A stretch of DNA of 64,000 bases from Clostridium yunnanense. GTDB lineage: Bacteria > Bacillota > Clostridia > Clostridiales > Clostridiaceae. Both the position numbers and the translations under genes were made by a program. The stretch is taken from NCBI RefSeq assembly GCF_016595795.1, contig NZ_JAENHN010000037.1:1-64000 (forward strand), given 5' to 3'. How positions within the stretch are numbered: position 1 is the stretch's first letter; each line of letters starts with the position of its first letter. This document shows positions 48,632 to 58,335 of this stretch, in pieces. A model generated the notes under the pieces. The model was not told the DNA's origin. It did not search any database and saw only the letters and a list, made by a program, of their open reading frames with translations.

Positions 48632-50176
48632 TTATTTGATATTCATAAGTTCATCTTTAAAGATTCTTTCATCCATGAGCTTTAAATCCTTTGATATTAT
48701 TGGTCTAAAATCCATTTGATCTAGAATATCTTTTTCTAAATTCACTCCTGGAGCTATTTCTTCTAACTCAACTCCAGCACTTGTCAATCTAAAAACTGCT
48801 CTTTCAGTTATATAAAGAACTGATTGCTTCACTTCTCTTGCATAATCTCCACTGAAAGTGATTTGCTCAACATCTTTGATAAATTTCTTTGATTTACCTT
48901 CTTTATCAATGATTAGCTTACCATCAGAAATATTAATCTTAAGTCCACCTGCAGTAAAGGTACCACAGAAAACAACCTTTTTAGAATTTTGAGTTATATT
49001 TATAAAACCGCCACAACCAGCTATCTTAGGTCCAAATTTACTCACATTTATGTTTCCTTTTTCATCGCATTGAGCTAGCCCTAAGAATGCTACATCTAAA
49101 CCTCCACCATCATAAAAGTCAAACTGAGAAGATTGATCTATTATGCTATCTGGATTAATCGCTGCTCCAAAGCTCAGTCCACCAGCTGGTATTCCTCCAA
49201 TTGGACCAGACTCAATTGTAAGTCTCAAGGCACTGCTAATATTTTCTTCATTTGCCACCATAGAAATACCCTCTGGCATTCCGATTCCTAAATTTGCGAT
49301 TGCATTTGGCACAAGTTCCATGGCACAACGTCTAGCTATTATTTTTCTTTCGTCCATTGGAAGGCTTTTAATAGAACTCGCTGGCATTTTTATTTCTCCG
49401 CAGAAAGCTGGATTAAAGACTTCTGCAAAGGTCTGCATGTGATCTTCTGCACTAGCTACAACCACAGCATCTACAAGTATTCCTGGAATCTTTACAAGTC
49501 TTGGGTCTAAATTACCTTTTGATACTATTTTTTCAACCTGAAGAATAACCTTTCCGCCAGAATTCTTTGCTGCCTGAGCCATTGAAAGCCCATCAAGCGT
49601 CGCAGCTTCCTTTTGAAGACTTGCGTTCCCTTCTTCATCTGCATAGGTAGCCCTAATTATCGCTACATTTATAGGAAAAGCCTTATAGTAAAGATACTCT
49701 TTATCGTCAATCTCAATAACCTTTACAATATCTTCAGTAGTAAAATCATTTAATTTTCCGCCTTCAACCCTTGGATCTACAAAAGTTTTTAAGCCAACAT
49801 GAGTAATTGTTCCTGGCTTTCCTGCTGCAATATCTCTGTAAAGACTTGATATTACTCCTTGAGGAAGGTTATAAGCTTTTATCTTATTCTTAATTGCCAG
49901 TTCCTGAACCTTAGGAGCGAGCCCCCAATGTCCTCCTATTACTTTAGAAAGAAGACCTTCTTGTCCTAAATGATTTAAGCCTTTTTCCTTTCCATCTCCT
50001 TGGCCTGCTGCATAAACAAGAGTTAAGCTATTTGGAGCACCTTTCTCTAGATAAATCTCTTTAAGCTTCTTTGTAATTCCCTCAGGGTGTCCAATACCTA
50101 TGAAGCCGCCTACTGCCACTGTGTCTCCATTTTTTATTAAGGAGATTGCTTGTTCTGCCGACATTACCTTGCTCAT
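48632..50176 (-). CDS. Fused acetate/propionate-type CoA-transferase
   Basis: A 514-aa class I CoA-transferase with alpha and beta parts fused, like YdiF/Pct. The N-terminal half holds GDTVAVGGFIGIGHPEGITK; the second half holds GIGMPEGISMVANEE and the active-site Glu in LTIESGPIGGIPAGGLSFG. It moves CoA between acyl groups (acetyl-CoA or butyryl-CoA to a carboxylic or hydroxy acid), so the imported acid is activated without ATP. First gene of the operon. RBS AAGGAGGAG. Repeat element C begins about 20 bp upstream of the start, and a sigma-54 promoter lies 180 bp upstream. Confidence 0.92.
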   Translation of the reverse strand: MSKVMSAEQAISLIKNGDTVAVGGFIGIGHPEGITKKLKEIYLEKGAPNSLTLVYAAGQGDGKEKGLNHLGQEGLLSKVIGGHWGLAPKVQELAIKNKIKAYNLPQGVISSLYRDIAAGKPGTITHVGLKTFVDPRVEGGKLNDFTTEDIVKVIEIDDKEYLYYKAFPINVAIIRATYADEEGNASLQKEAATLDGLSMAQAAKNSGGKVILQVEKIVSKGNLDPRLVKIPGILVDAVVVASAEDHMQTFAEVFNPAFCGEIKMPASSIKSLPMDERKIIARRCAMELVPNAIANLGIGMPEGISMVANEENISSALRLTIESGPIGGIPAGGLSFGAAINPDSIIDQSSQFDFYDGGGLDVAFLGLAQCDEKGNINVSKFGPKIAGCGGFINITQNSKKVVFCGTFTAGGLKINISDGKLIIDKEGKSKKFIKDVEQITFSGDYAREVKQSVLYITERAVFRLTSAGVELEEIAPGVNLEKDILDQMDFRPIISKDLKLMDERIFKDELMNIK

Positions 50177-50194
50177 ATTTTCTCCTCCTTTTTA

Positions 50195-50295
50195 TAGATG
50201 CACCACTTCAATCCGAAAACTATTTTCAAAACTCCTCTAGGTTCTGAGATGAGAATTTGAAAATATAAATTTTATTATGAAGTGGTACATTCATA
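50195..50295 (+). repeat. ~100-bp inverted-repeat element, copy C (subfamily 2)
   Basis: Arms ATGCACCACTTCA (50198-50210) and TGAAGTGGTACAT (50278-50290) pair with one mismatch. The inner stem is ACTCCTCT with an imperfect partner. It lies inside the predicted leader of the sigma-54 CoA-transferase transcript, immediately upstream of its RBS. Confidence 0.85.
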
Positions 50296-50354
50296 TACTC
50301 CATAAATTAAATTTGTAATATTTATTAATAAGTTCGCTTTCACTTATTTATATA

Positions 50355-50370
50355 AGCAACATCCATGCCA
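50355..50370 (-). promoter_or_regulatory. Sigma-54 promoter of the CoA-transferase operon
   Basis: On the minus strand TGGCATGGATGTTGCT fits the -24/-12 consensus TGGCACNNNNNTTGCW at all but one position. It lies between the activator gene and the CoA-transferase gene, about 180 bp before the latter. Confidence 0.85.
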
Positions 50371-50460
50371 AGACTTTAGAGATTAAAAAAACGTAAATAG
50401 TGGGGTTCAACTGCTTTAAAGGTATACAAATCTTATAAAATACAAAATTTATGTTCACAT

Positions 50461-50512
50461 TTCCGTACATTAATTTACGTAAACATTTACACACTGTGCG
50501 CTATTCCGTACA
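50461..50512. promoter_or_regulatory. Candidate activator-binding region (UAS) of the CoA-transferase operon
   Basis: TTCCGTACA occurs twice (50461-50469 and 50504-50512), 43 bp apart, about 90-140 bp upstream of the -24 box. TTTCCGTA/TACGTAAA forms a near-palindrome at 50460-50483. The position suits binding of the adjacent sigma-54 activator. Inference from position and repetition. Confidence 0.5.
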
Positions 50513-50520
50513 ATTATAAT

Positions 50521-50555
50521 AAGTAAAAAAAGTAGTTGTACGAATCTCCGTACAA
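50521..50555 (-). terminator. Terminator of the PAS-sigma54 activator gene
   Basis: AGTAGTTGTACG (50531-50542) pairs with CGTACAACTACT, loop about 5 nt; a T-run (seven) follows on the minus strand. The stem begins at the stop codon. Confidence 0.8.
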
Positions 50556-52280
50556 CTACTTCTGTATTTTATATTTTTCTATTTTTTCGTACAAGCTAGT
50601 ACGACCTATATCTAAAATTTTTGCTGCTTTTGTCTTATTTCCATCTGCTGCTCTAAGAGCAAGTATAATAGCATTTTTTTCACTTTCTTCTAAGATGTCC
50701 TGAAGCTTTTTAGGAGTTATTGAAGCTTTTTTCCCTGTAATTTCTTTCGGCAGATCATCAACGTCAATTACATCACTATCTCCCATAATATTAATTGCCC
50801 TCTCTAATATATTTTCTAGTTCTCTAACATTACCTTTCCATTCATAGGTTTTAAGATATTGTTCAGCCTCTTTTGTCATTCCATTAACCTTCTTATCCAA
50901 GCTTACTGAAAGTTTTCTAATAAGATGATTAGAGATAAGTATAATATCATTACCACGTTCTCGTAAGGGCGGAATTTCTATCGTTACAACATTGAGCCTA
51001 TAATAGAGATCTTCACGAAACTTCCCCTCTGAAACTAATCTTTCAAGATTCCTGTTTGTAGCAGCAATTATTCTTATGTTAATCTTCCTGGTTGCAACTC
51101 CACCAATCTTTTCAACTTCTCTTTCTTGAATTACTCTTAAAAGTTTTACCTGCATATGAAGGGGCATATCTCCAATTTCATCTAAGAATATTGTACCTTC
51201 ATTTGCGATTTCAAACTTTCCGATCTTTCCTTCTTTCCTTGCACCTGTAAAAGCTCCTGCTTCATAGCCAAATAATTCTGACTCAAGCAAATCACTTGGA
51301 ATCGCTGCGCAGTTAACCTTAACAAAAGGTCCCTCATAACGATTACTCTCTGAATGTATAGCATGTGCAAAGATTTCCTTACCAGTGCCGCTTTCCCCTA
51401 AAATAAGTACATTAGAATTAGTATGAGCAGCTTTTTTCACTATAGCTTTAGCTGAACAAATAGCCTCACTTTCCCCTATAATGTTTTCAAGTGAGTAACT
51501 CGCTGTATTAAATTCCTTAAACCTTGATTTATAATTGGCTAATTCTTTTTCTATAGCACTTATCTTTTTATAAAGACTATTTAGTTCTTTTACATTTCTA
51601 AATAATACTTTACCTACAACTCCAATAACCTCTCCATTCTTTATTATAGGTATTCTTGAGGCTATCATATAATTTCCTTTAATCTTATGAAGCTGTGCAA
51701 CTTCTTCTTTACCGGTTTCAAGTACTATTGGCATTCTTGTATTTTCTATAACTTCAGTTACATGTCTGCCTATTACATCTTCACTTTTTATTCCTAAGAA
51801 GTCCTTATATGCCTTACTCATCATAGTGATTATTCCATTCTTATCTATAATCACCATACCATCGTAAGCAGTCTCAATTACAGTATTTAATATTTCACTG
51901 CTGTTTTTCTCTTCATCAAGCTTATGAAGAAGCTCCTTATAATTTGTTATATTATTGAAAACCAGTATTGATCCTTCTAAACTTTCACCATTAGATAGTG
52001 GTATAACATTTAATATTAAACTTAATTCATTAACTACTATAGGCTTTTTAATTTCTTCTTTTTTAGTTGATATGAAATAAGAAAGTTCTGAACCCTGTAT
52101 TAATTTATTAATATCTTTACCTAAACTACTTTTGCAATCTAAATCAAAGAGAATACTAGCTGATTCATTGATAAAGAATATTTTATTACTATTATCAACT
52201 ATAATTATTTCATTAAATATGTTATCTAATATCGTCTTCAATTCATTAAAATAGTTCAAAGATAATAATCCCTTTACCAT
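50556..52280 (-). CDS. PAS-domain sigma-54-dependent activator of the CoA-transferase operon
   Basis: 574 aa. Two PAS domains (about 10-110 and 128-232), AAA+ ATPase (about 265-500) with Walker A GESGTGKE (295-302), sigma-54 contact loop GAFTGA (342-347) and Walker [13 protein letters not shown], and a Fis-type HTH (about 535-574). RocR/PrdR-like architecture: a PAS sensor directly activates sigma-54 RNA polymerase. The next gene downstream has a -24/-12 promoter, so it most likely controls that operon. The signal is unknown, perhaps the imported acid or its CoA ester. RBS AAGAAGGT before the ATG. Confidence 0.93.
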   Translation of the reverse strand: MVKGLLSLNYFNELKTILDNIFNEIIIVDNSNKIFFINESASILFDLDCKSSLGKDINKLIQGSELSYFISTKKEEIKKPIVVNELSLILNVIPLSNGESLEGSILVFNNITNYKELLHKLDEEKNSSEILNTVIETAYDGMVIIDKNGIITMMSKAYKDFLGIKSEDVIGRHVTEVIENTRMPIVLETGKEEVAQLHKIKGNYMIASRIPIIKNGEVIGVVGKVLFRNVKELNSLYKKISAIEKELANYKSRFKEFNTASYSLENIIGESEAICSAKAIVKKAAHTNSNVLILGESGTGKEIFAHAIHSESNRYEGPFVKVNCAAIPSDLLESELFGYEAGAFTGARKEGKIGKFEIANEGTIFLDEIGDMPLHMQVKLLRVIQEREVEKIGGVATRKINIRIIAATNRNLERLVSEGKFREDLYYRLNVVTIEIPPLRERGNDIILISNHLIRKLSVSLDKKVNGMTKEAEQYLKTYEWKGNVRELENILERAINIMGDSDVIDVDDLPKEITGKKASITPKKLQDILEESEKNAIILALRAADGNKTKAAKILDIGRTSLYEKIEKYKIQK

Positions 52281-52443
52281 TCACTAGTACCTTCTTTCTT
52301 GTAAACTTTATGCTTTTAAATAGTATAGCTTACAGGATTTAAAATTACAATTTTTTAAGGTAAAAATATCTAGCAATACAAAGTTCATGACGAGATTGTA
52401 TTATAAAAAAGACGGCTAAATGTAATTTAAAAAGCATCTCTAT

Positions 52444-53730
52444 TTAGTTATTTAAATATATCCCGTTAGAAAGTTTAACTGGGAATGTATTAAATGGGTT
52501 CACTTTATCTTGCGCACAAATATACCAAGCTGTTGCGCAAGTACTTGTACCAGTTATTTCAGCTAGTTCAGTATCATCTTTACCATCACCATCATTATCA
52601 GGTGCATATTCAGCACTACTTCCTTTACTAGTAGTATACGCTACACCTCCACTAGGAAGAATCATGTTCTTTACTTGGTTTAAATAATAATCTCCTTTAC
52701 TAGTTCTACCTGAGGCATAATTTGCAATAACATTGCCCAATGTTCCTTCTGACCATACTGTATCTGTTCCATCACCTGTATGAACTCCACCTGCGGTAAA
52801 TGCCTTATTTCCATCATAATCTGAGTTTTTATCAAAATTAAAATCAAAACCTGTAACGCTTTTATTTGTACGGATACTAGTGTCTGTTTTTTTACAATAA
52901 GTTTCTTGCCAATCTAACCCTCTTGTAAAATCTTTTGTACCATCAATGCTTTTTGTTCCTAGTGCTAATATGCCCCAAGAATTTACATCAAAAATAGTAT
53001 AAGGATCATTTAATCCTCTATAAAATCTCCCCGCAGTATTATCCCAACACTTGGTTTCTAAAAAATTTCTAATTTGGTTAGCAGCATTGCTATATTTAGC
53101 TATTTTACTAGTGTTCAAATTATATTTATTTAATACTGCTGATAGGTGTGTAAAAGCTGCATAGGCATCTAGATTATGCTCAACAGACTTCCAATTTATA
53201 CCAACACCACCTTTTATACCACCGTCTGCAGCATCTTGAAGAGTAATAACAAAGTCCATAGCTTTTACAGCTGAATCAAGATATTGAGTATCTCCTGTTT
53301 TATTTGCATAATAAGTTTGTCCCAAAACAACCCATGAAGCTTGTGCTCCCAATTTTTTATCAGCATATATATTAGCTGTATTTGATGCATTATAGGAAAA
53401 ATACCATGATCCATCACTATTTTGTATGTTTTTCAAATCAGTTTGAATAGCTTTTGCCTGACTATTATATCCCCTACTAGTAAAGGCAATAATTGCAGTC
53501 GCCTGGTCATATGGATATGCATTTTCAGAACAATACTCTGATTCTGGACCATAAGCTTTCATTAATTTAGCACCACCATTAGTATCTGTGGTAAGTTGAT
53601 TTAACATCCAACTCATTTGATTTTGTTCTGCTGAAAATGCTACCTTCTTATTAGTTTGAATAGAAGTAACTATACAGCATGTAAAAGCCAACCCAATTGC
53701 GAAAAATTTTTTAAGCTTGTTTTTCCTCAT
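52444..53730 (-). CDS. Secreted (alpha/alpha)-barrel glycosidase-like protein under sigma-54 control
   Basis: 428 aa. Signal peptide 1-34 (cleavage near AFSA/EQ). The mature part has repeated helical hairpins with motifs such as DQATAIIAFTSRGYNSQAKA, NSDGSWYFSYN, SVEHNLDAYAAF and FDVNSWGILALGTK, which resemble six-hairpin (alpha/alpha)6 glycosidases; I cannot name the GH family. An acidic loop DNDGDGKDD near the C-terminus may bind calcium. RBS GGAGGG. The promoter is a sigma-54 element with the same upstream double palindrome as the PTS operon at 60 kb, so it should be coexpressed with that PTS. Likely role: release of the oligosaccharide that the PTS imports (inference). Confidence 0.6.
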   Translation of the reverse strand: MRKNKLKKFFAIGLAFTCCIVTSIQTNKKVAFSAEQNQMSWMLNQLTTDTNGGAKLMKAYGPESEYCSENAYPYDQATAIIAFTSRGYNSQAKAIQTDLKNIQNSDGSWYFSYNASNTANIYADKKLGAQASWVVLGQTYYANKTGDTQYLDSAVKAMDFVITLQDAADGGIKGGVGINWKSVEHNLDAYAAFTHLSAVLNKYNLNTSKIAKYSNAANQIRNFLETKCWDNTAGRFYRGLNDPYTIFDVNSWGILALGTKSIDGTKDFTRGLDWQETYCKKTDTSIRTNKSVTGFDFNFDKNSDYDGNKAFTAGGVHTGDGTDTVWSEGTLGNVIANYASGRTSKGDYYLNQVKNMILPSGGVAYTTSKGSSAEYAPDNDGDGKDDTELAEITGTSTCATAWYICAQDKVNPFNTFPVKLSNGIYLNN

Positions 53731-53831
53731 AATAAAATTCCCTCCTAAATTTATGTTGCAAAATACTTTTTATTTTTAGCTTTATAAGCAGCTTCCGCAA
53801 CATCAAACTTTCTTTCTACTTAAATATGTAG

Positions 53832-53847
53832 AGCAATTTGCATGCCA
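53832..53847 (-). promoter_or_regulatory. Sigma-54 promoter of the secreted glycosidase-like gene
   Basis: On the minus strand TGGCATGCAAATTGCT fits TGGCACNNNNNTTGCW with one mismatch. Compare TGGCATGATAATTGCT at the PTS promoter (60209-60224). Confidence 0.88.
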
Positions 53848-53912
53848 ATTTGTAATATATTTCTTTTTGACGCAGATTGGCTTTATTACTAAATTACAAG
53901 CTTATTTGTAGA

Positions 53913-53971
53913 GTGTAAAAAAATGACAGAGTGTGCAAAACATAATTGCACACTCTGTAATTTTTTTACAC
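53913..53971. promoter_or_regulatory. Double palindrome: LevR-type activator site 1 (also regulator gene terminator)
   Basis: Inner arms ACAGAGTGTGCAA (53926-53938) and TTGCACACTCTGT (53946-53958) and outer arms GTGTAAAAAAAT (53913-53924) and ATTTTTTTACAC (53960-53971) are all perfect. It starts 66 bp from the -24 box. A near-identical arrangement lies upstream of the PTS promoter. It overlaps the stop codon of the activator gene and can also form a terminator hairpin for it. Confidence 0.8.
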
Positions 53972-56716
53972 AGTAACTATATTTTCTTTAACCATCCTTA
54001 CTACATATGCTACTTCATTATCTCCAATATTTACTTCGTATATTACTTCTAGACTCTTCAGAATTTTTTTAATTAAAACAAATTCTTTTCTGTAACGCTG
54101 TCTATATTCTTCTAAATTTTTAAAGCTGACTTCCTGTCCACCATGTTTTAATTTATCAACTAGAAAACTGACATGAATCAAAATTCCTATTTGTGCATCA
54201 TGTTGAATTCTTATTTTTAACTTTTTTTCTATTTGTCTTATTGTATCTCTAATCTCCAAGAATAACTTTACGGAATTCAATTCTCTAATTTCCTTACTTA
54301 ACGCTTTGCGTACTTTCAAAAAATCGTTTTCAACTTCAATTAATTTTTCTAAATAATTTATTCCTTTATCCATAAACACATCTTGTGCTGGTATAAATGT
54401 TATTCCATCAATTGCTATATTTACTGTCCCTACTATAGCTACTACTATGAAATTTTCTTTTAATTTGCTAACCTTTTTCAGAAAATCTTCTCTATCTAAA
54501 ATATTGAGCGGCACAATATTTACTTTTTCTATATTACCTAAATTTTTACTTATTCTTTCTTTTATTCTTTCTGCAGCACCTTCACCTGTAAAACATGTAG
54601 TAATTATAGTTAGTTCTTTATTGTGTTTATAATCTTCTTTCTCAATCTGTATTGATGACTTTCCTATATCTTTACACAAATTATATATTTCATTCAAACC
54701 TCGCCCATTTAATGCCTTACTTCCAGCTTCTATGACAGTTAGAGTTGTTACCATATCACATGTTTTAATTTCTATTCCTAACTCACCACTAATTATATCT
54801 CCAAAGTTAACCAAAGATCCCATATCAACTAATAGCAAAACACCTTTTTTACTACTCATTGTCATTATTTTTTCCTTAGCTTTTTCTAACATATGCTCTG
54901 ATTTCATTGTAAGAGGCATGTCCAATGCTTGTATATATTCTTCACCTATCAAATAATTCGCCGTTTCCGCCATGCTACTAGCTGTACTTGTCCCATGCGT
55001 CATAACTAGTATTCCAACTTTTTCTTCTAATTGTTCATCACTTTCTTCATTATATTCCGATAAAAACATGCTTATATAACCTATTTCATCTAGTGGAACA
55101 TCTAGACAAAACTCTTTTTCTATTATTTTAACTATCTCCATTGCTACACTGAATTCTTCTCTATACTCTACTCTAACAACATTAAGTTTAGGATGGTATA
55201 TTCTTTTCCCTGAGAGAATTCTTTTAATACTCCCTTGCAAGTGAAGTGATAAACCAAAAAAAACCTTTTGATTAAATTCTCTGTTTAACTTTTTTGATGC
55301 TACTGTTAACATTTCTTCAACTACATTTGCAACATTAATGTCTACAATCTTAGAGATTTCATCCTTTTTATAATTTGAATTTATAGCGCTTATATATTTT
55401 TTAAAATATTTTTCTAAATCAATATTTAAAATATCGCTAATCCTACCGTCTTCCAGCTCTTGTTTCCTTAAGTCTTCCATTTTCTTTTCTATAATGGAAT
55501 AAAAACTCTCACTCTCAAAACTTTCATTCTGACTAACTTCTAATTCAAAATTTTTTAGCATGCTATCGTCGTTTGAAAATCTTAAAATATCATTCATGCT
55601 TTTTAACAAAGCATCTATTTCCTTTCTATATTCCTGATACTTCAATATTCCTTTTTGAATTCTAGGTTGTAAGTCAGTTTGTTCTACTAAAATATGTGTA
55701 TTTTTATTTATTTTAAAATTTAAAAATGCCTTTGCACAAGCAAGCTGAACATCACTTTTAAATTGCCCTATATTATTAGGACAATCATATAGTAAAAGAG
55801 TAATAATTACTTTTTTACTTACATATATACTCTCCCCAATCCTAAGTGATTCAGCTATTATAAAATCATTTAAAAGGTAATATCTTTCTTCTAATTTTCT
55901 TTCTCTTAATGGTGGTAAGACTATTATCATAGGAATTCTTCTAGTAAATGTTTTCAACAAAGAGGATTCAGGTTGTTCAGTTGTTGCAGCTATAATTTGT
56001 ACATCTGCTTTTATCTTCTTCTCAGTATCTCCTAAGGCTCTAAAATATCCTTTATCGATAAAAGTAAATAGCATTTCTTGCCCTTGTGGCGATAATCTAT
56101 GTATTTCATCTAAAAAAAATACTCCTCCATCTGCTTTCTTTAATAACCCTTCTTTATCATTATTGGCTCCAGTAAATGCCTCTTTTTTTACTCCGAAGAT
56201 TTGAGCTGCAACTAATTGTGGGTTGTCTGCATAATCTGCACAGTTAAACCTAATAAAAGGTGCATCATTAGCTATCATTTTTGATTCTTTAGCAAAACAA
56301 TACATAGCTTCCGCAAACAATGATTTTCCAACACCAGTTTCTCCTAATATAAGAGTATGTAATCCTCTAGGTGGATATAAAATTGCAGCCTTTGCCTGCT
56401 GTATTGGTAACTTAAGTGACTGCTCTGATCCTATAAGTTGTTCTAGACTATCTTTATTCTTTACTATCTGCTCCAATTCATTTTCAATTGAACTTCTAGC
56501 TTCATCTGACTCTTTAATGCTACTATATCTAACAGGCCTACCTTCATTTTTATTTATCCGCTTTTCCTTATATAATTTATTTAAATATCTACTTGTATTT
56601 GTGCGGTCCAATCCCATATATGAACTCAATTCAGCAGCCGTTATGCCTCTTTGATTAATTTTTTCTAGTTTAATTAGGTATATTAAGACTTCTTCCTCCC
56701 TTTTTAATCCCTCCAT
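53966..56716 (-). CDS. LevR/ManR-type PTS-regulated sigma-54 activator
   Basis: 916 aa. N-terminal winged HTH (about 1-65), AAA+ sigma-54 domain (about 90-330; Walker A GETGVGKS 125-132, contact loop EAFTGA 179-184, GVFFLDEIHRL), PRD1 (about 445-555, His near 492), EIIA-Man-like domain (about 567-680, His near 574 in VMTHGTS), a EIIB-like stretch and PRD2 (about 815-910, His near 848). So it is controlled by PTS phosphorylation. Between its two predicted target operons. The contact loop reads EAFTGA instead of GAFTGA, as in some LevR proteins. The start was chosen by RBS GGGAGGAG at 8-10 nt; the upstream ATG lacks one. Confidence 0.93.
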   Translation of the reverse strand: MEGLKREEEVLIYLIKLEKINQRGITAAELSSYMGLDRTNTSRYLNKLYKEKRINKNEGRPVRYSSIKESDEARSSIENELEQIVKNKDSLEQLIGSEQSLKLPIQQAKAAILYPPRGLHTLILGETGVGKSLFAEAMYCFAKESKMIANDAPFIRFNCADYADNPQLVAAQIFGVKKEAFTGANNDKEGLLKKADGGVFFLDEIHRLSPQGQEMLFTFIDKGYFRALGDTEKKIKADVQIIAATTEQPESSLLKTFTRRIPMIIVLPPLRERKLEERYYLLNDFIIAESLRIGESIYVSKKVIITLLLYDCPNNIGQFKSDVQLACAKAFLNFKINKNTHILVEQTDLQPRIQKGILKYQEYRKEIDALLKSMNDILRFSNDDSMLKNFELEVSQNESFESESFYSIIEKKMEDLRKQELEDGRISDILNIDLEKYFKKYISAINSNYKKDEISKIVDINVANVVEEMLTVASKKLNREFNQKVFFGLSLHLQGSIKRILSGKRIYHPKLNVVRVEYREEFSVAMEIVKIIEKEFCLDVPLDEIGYISMFLSEYNEESDEQLEEKVGILVMTHGTSTASSMAETANYLIGEEYIQALDMPLTMKSEHMLEKAKEKIMTMSSKKGVLLLVDMGSLVNFGDIISGELGIEIKTCDMVTTLTVIEAGSKALNGRGLNEIYNLCKDIGKSSIQIEKEDYKHNKELTIITTCFTGEGAAERIKERISKNLGNIEKVNIVPLNILDREDFLKKVSKLKENFIVVAIVGTVNIAIDGITFIPAQDVFMDKGINYLEKLIEVENDFLKVRKALSKEIRELNSVKLFLEIRDTIRQIEKKLKIRIQHDAQIGILIHVSFLVDKLKHGGQEVSFKNLEEYRQRYRKEFVLIKKILKSLEVIYEVNIGDNEVAYVVRMVKENIVTV

Positions 56717-56917
56717 AAAGGCCTCTCCTCCCTTGTTAATAAACAATACTTATTATACTACCGAAAGATTAATTATCAAGAAAATTTTGCATACTAATTA
56801 TTAATAAACTTTACTGCACAAATTTAAATTTATATTTTAAAAATAATTAATTTGAAATATACAAACACTAATTTCTTAATCTATATATATTAAACAATAA
56901 CATTAAATAATTATATA

Positions 56918-56950
56918 AAGGTTGAAAGTTCTTATTCTACTTCCAACCTT
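56918..56950 (-). terminator. Terminator of the sigma-54 PTS operon
   Basis: AAGGTTGAAAG (56918-56928) pairs with CTTCCAACCTT (56940-56950) with one mismatch; the minus-strand tail is T/A rich. Confidence 0.6.
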
Positions 56951-56998
56951 GAAGATAAGTATATTATTTTTTAGTTCATACAAAAACTTTTACTAACT

Positions 56999-58282
56999 CT
57001 ATACATTTTGTGCAATTTCTTCTGCCTTAAGTTCTTGTTTACCTGCCATATATACAAAAGGAATATATATTAATATATCTACAACTAAGCAAATAATAGC
57101 TGTAATTGCCCCCGTAATTGAATTTGTTGATAGCGCTGCTCCAAGTATTGGTGGAGTTGTCCATGCTACCATAATATGAGCTACTGGTGCAAATCCTATA
57201 GCGGTCAAAGTGTATGCTATGATACATGATAACATTGGTGCTAATAATGATGGTATTACATATATCGGATTTAAAACCATTGGCATACCAAATATTACTG
57301 GCTCATTTATATTAAATAAACCAGGACCAATTCCTAAATTAGCTATTAAAGTTTGTTGTGTTCCTGCTCTCTTCTTTCCAATTATAAATATAGCAATGAT
57401 TAATGCAATTGTTGCTCCGGCTCCCCCCATATATACATATGATTCCAAAAACTGACTGCTTAATATATTTTCTGGCTTAAGTCCTGCTTGAAATGCTTCT
57501 GTATTGGCTAAAATCATTGGAAGCAGTATTGCATTACTAACTGGGGCTACTATATTTCCGCCATGTAGACCAAAGAACCATAAAAGTTGTGTTATGAAAA
57601 TTATTACTAAAACGCCTCCTAAACTACCTATTATGGCTGTTAAAGGCCTTTGCAATGTGAAATATAGTGATTCATGAATATTGTTTACACCTACTAATAT
57701 AAATAATTCCTTAACGCTCGCAGCTAATGCTAGTACTATGATTGACGGAATTAACGCTGCAAATGATTTAGCAACAGCAGGTGGCACTCCATTAGGCATC
57801 TTTATAATTAGTCTAGGATTTCCACTTAACTTAACAAATATTTCAGTTCCTACTAATGCTACTATCATAGCAATGAATAATCCCTTTGTTCCAAAGAATG
57901 CTGTTGAAAATGCTCCATCTTTAATTGTATACAGTAGTAATGATGATGCTGTTACTACTACTGCAGCTGCTATTCCATCTTTATTGTGTCCTTTTGCCAA
58001 ATGATATGATATGGTAAATACTATTAAAATTGACATAACTCCAAATGAACCATTATAAATAGCCTCACCCCAGGCTGTCCAGCCAGTTGGTAGTAACCAA
58101 TTCATAAAATCTTGATATCCTGGAATACCTAAATTATTAAATAATACAGCAAACGCTCCGGCCATAATTACAGGCATAATTGTGGCAAAACCATCACGAA
58201 TTGCTCTTAGGTGTCTTTGAGCTCCAATCTTGGATGCAATTGGAACAAAGTGTTCCTCCATCCATTCAAAAAATTTGTTCAT
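56999..58282 (-). CDS. PTS lactose/cellobiose-family EIIC permease
   Basis: A 427-aa membrane permease of the Lac (CelB-like) PTS family. The start MNKFFEWMEEHFVPIASKIG, the DGFATIMPVIMAGAFAVLFNN stretch, GLHGGNIVAPVSNAI and FNINEPVIFGMPMVLNPI (substrate site with conserved Glu) are typical. It transports and phosphorylates a beta-linked disaccharide or N-acetyl sugar with the separately encoded EIIA and EIIB. An ATG 6 bp upstream is possible, but this one has the better RBS distance (GGGGG at 9 nt). Last gene of the sigma-54 operon. Confidence 0.9.
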   Translation of the reverse strand: MNKFFEWMEEHFVPIASKIGAQRHLRAIRDGFATIMPVIMAGAFAVLFNNLGIPGYQDFMNWLLPTGWTAWGEAIYNGSFGVMSILIVFTISYHLAKGHNKDGIAAAVVVTASSLLLYTIKDGAFSTAFFGTKGLFIAMIVALVGTEIFVKLSGNPRLIIKMPNGVPPAVAKSFAALIPSIIVLALAASVKELFILVGVNNIHESLYFTLQRPLTAIIGSLGGVLVIIFITQLLWFFGLHGGNIVAPVSNAILLPMILANTEAFQAGLKPENILSSQFLESYVYMGGAGATIALIIAIFIIGKKRAGTQQTLIANLGIGPGLFNINEPVIFGMPMVLNPIYVIPSLLAPMLSCIIAYTLTAIGFAPVAHIMVAWTTPPILGAALSTNSITGAITAIICLVVDILIYIPFVYMAGKQELKAEEIAQNV

Positions 58283-58335
58283 AGTCATTTTCCCCCTTAT
58301 TTATTAAAAATTATTTTAATTGCAACAGCCATATG

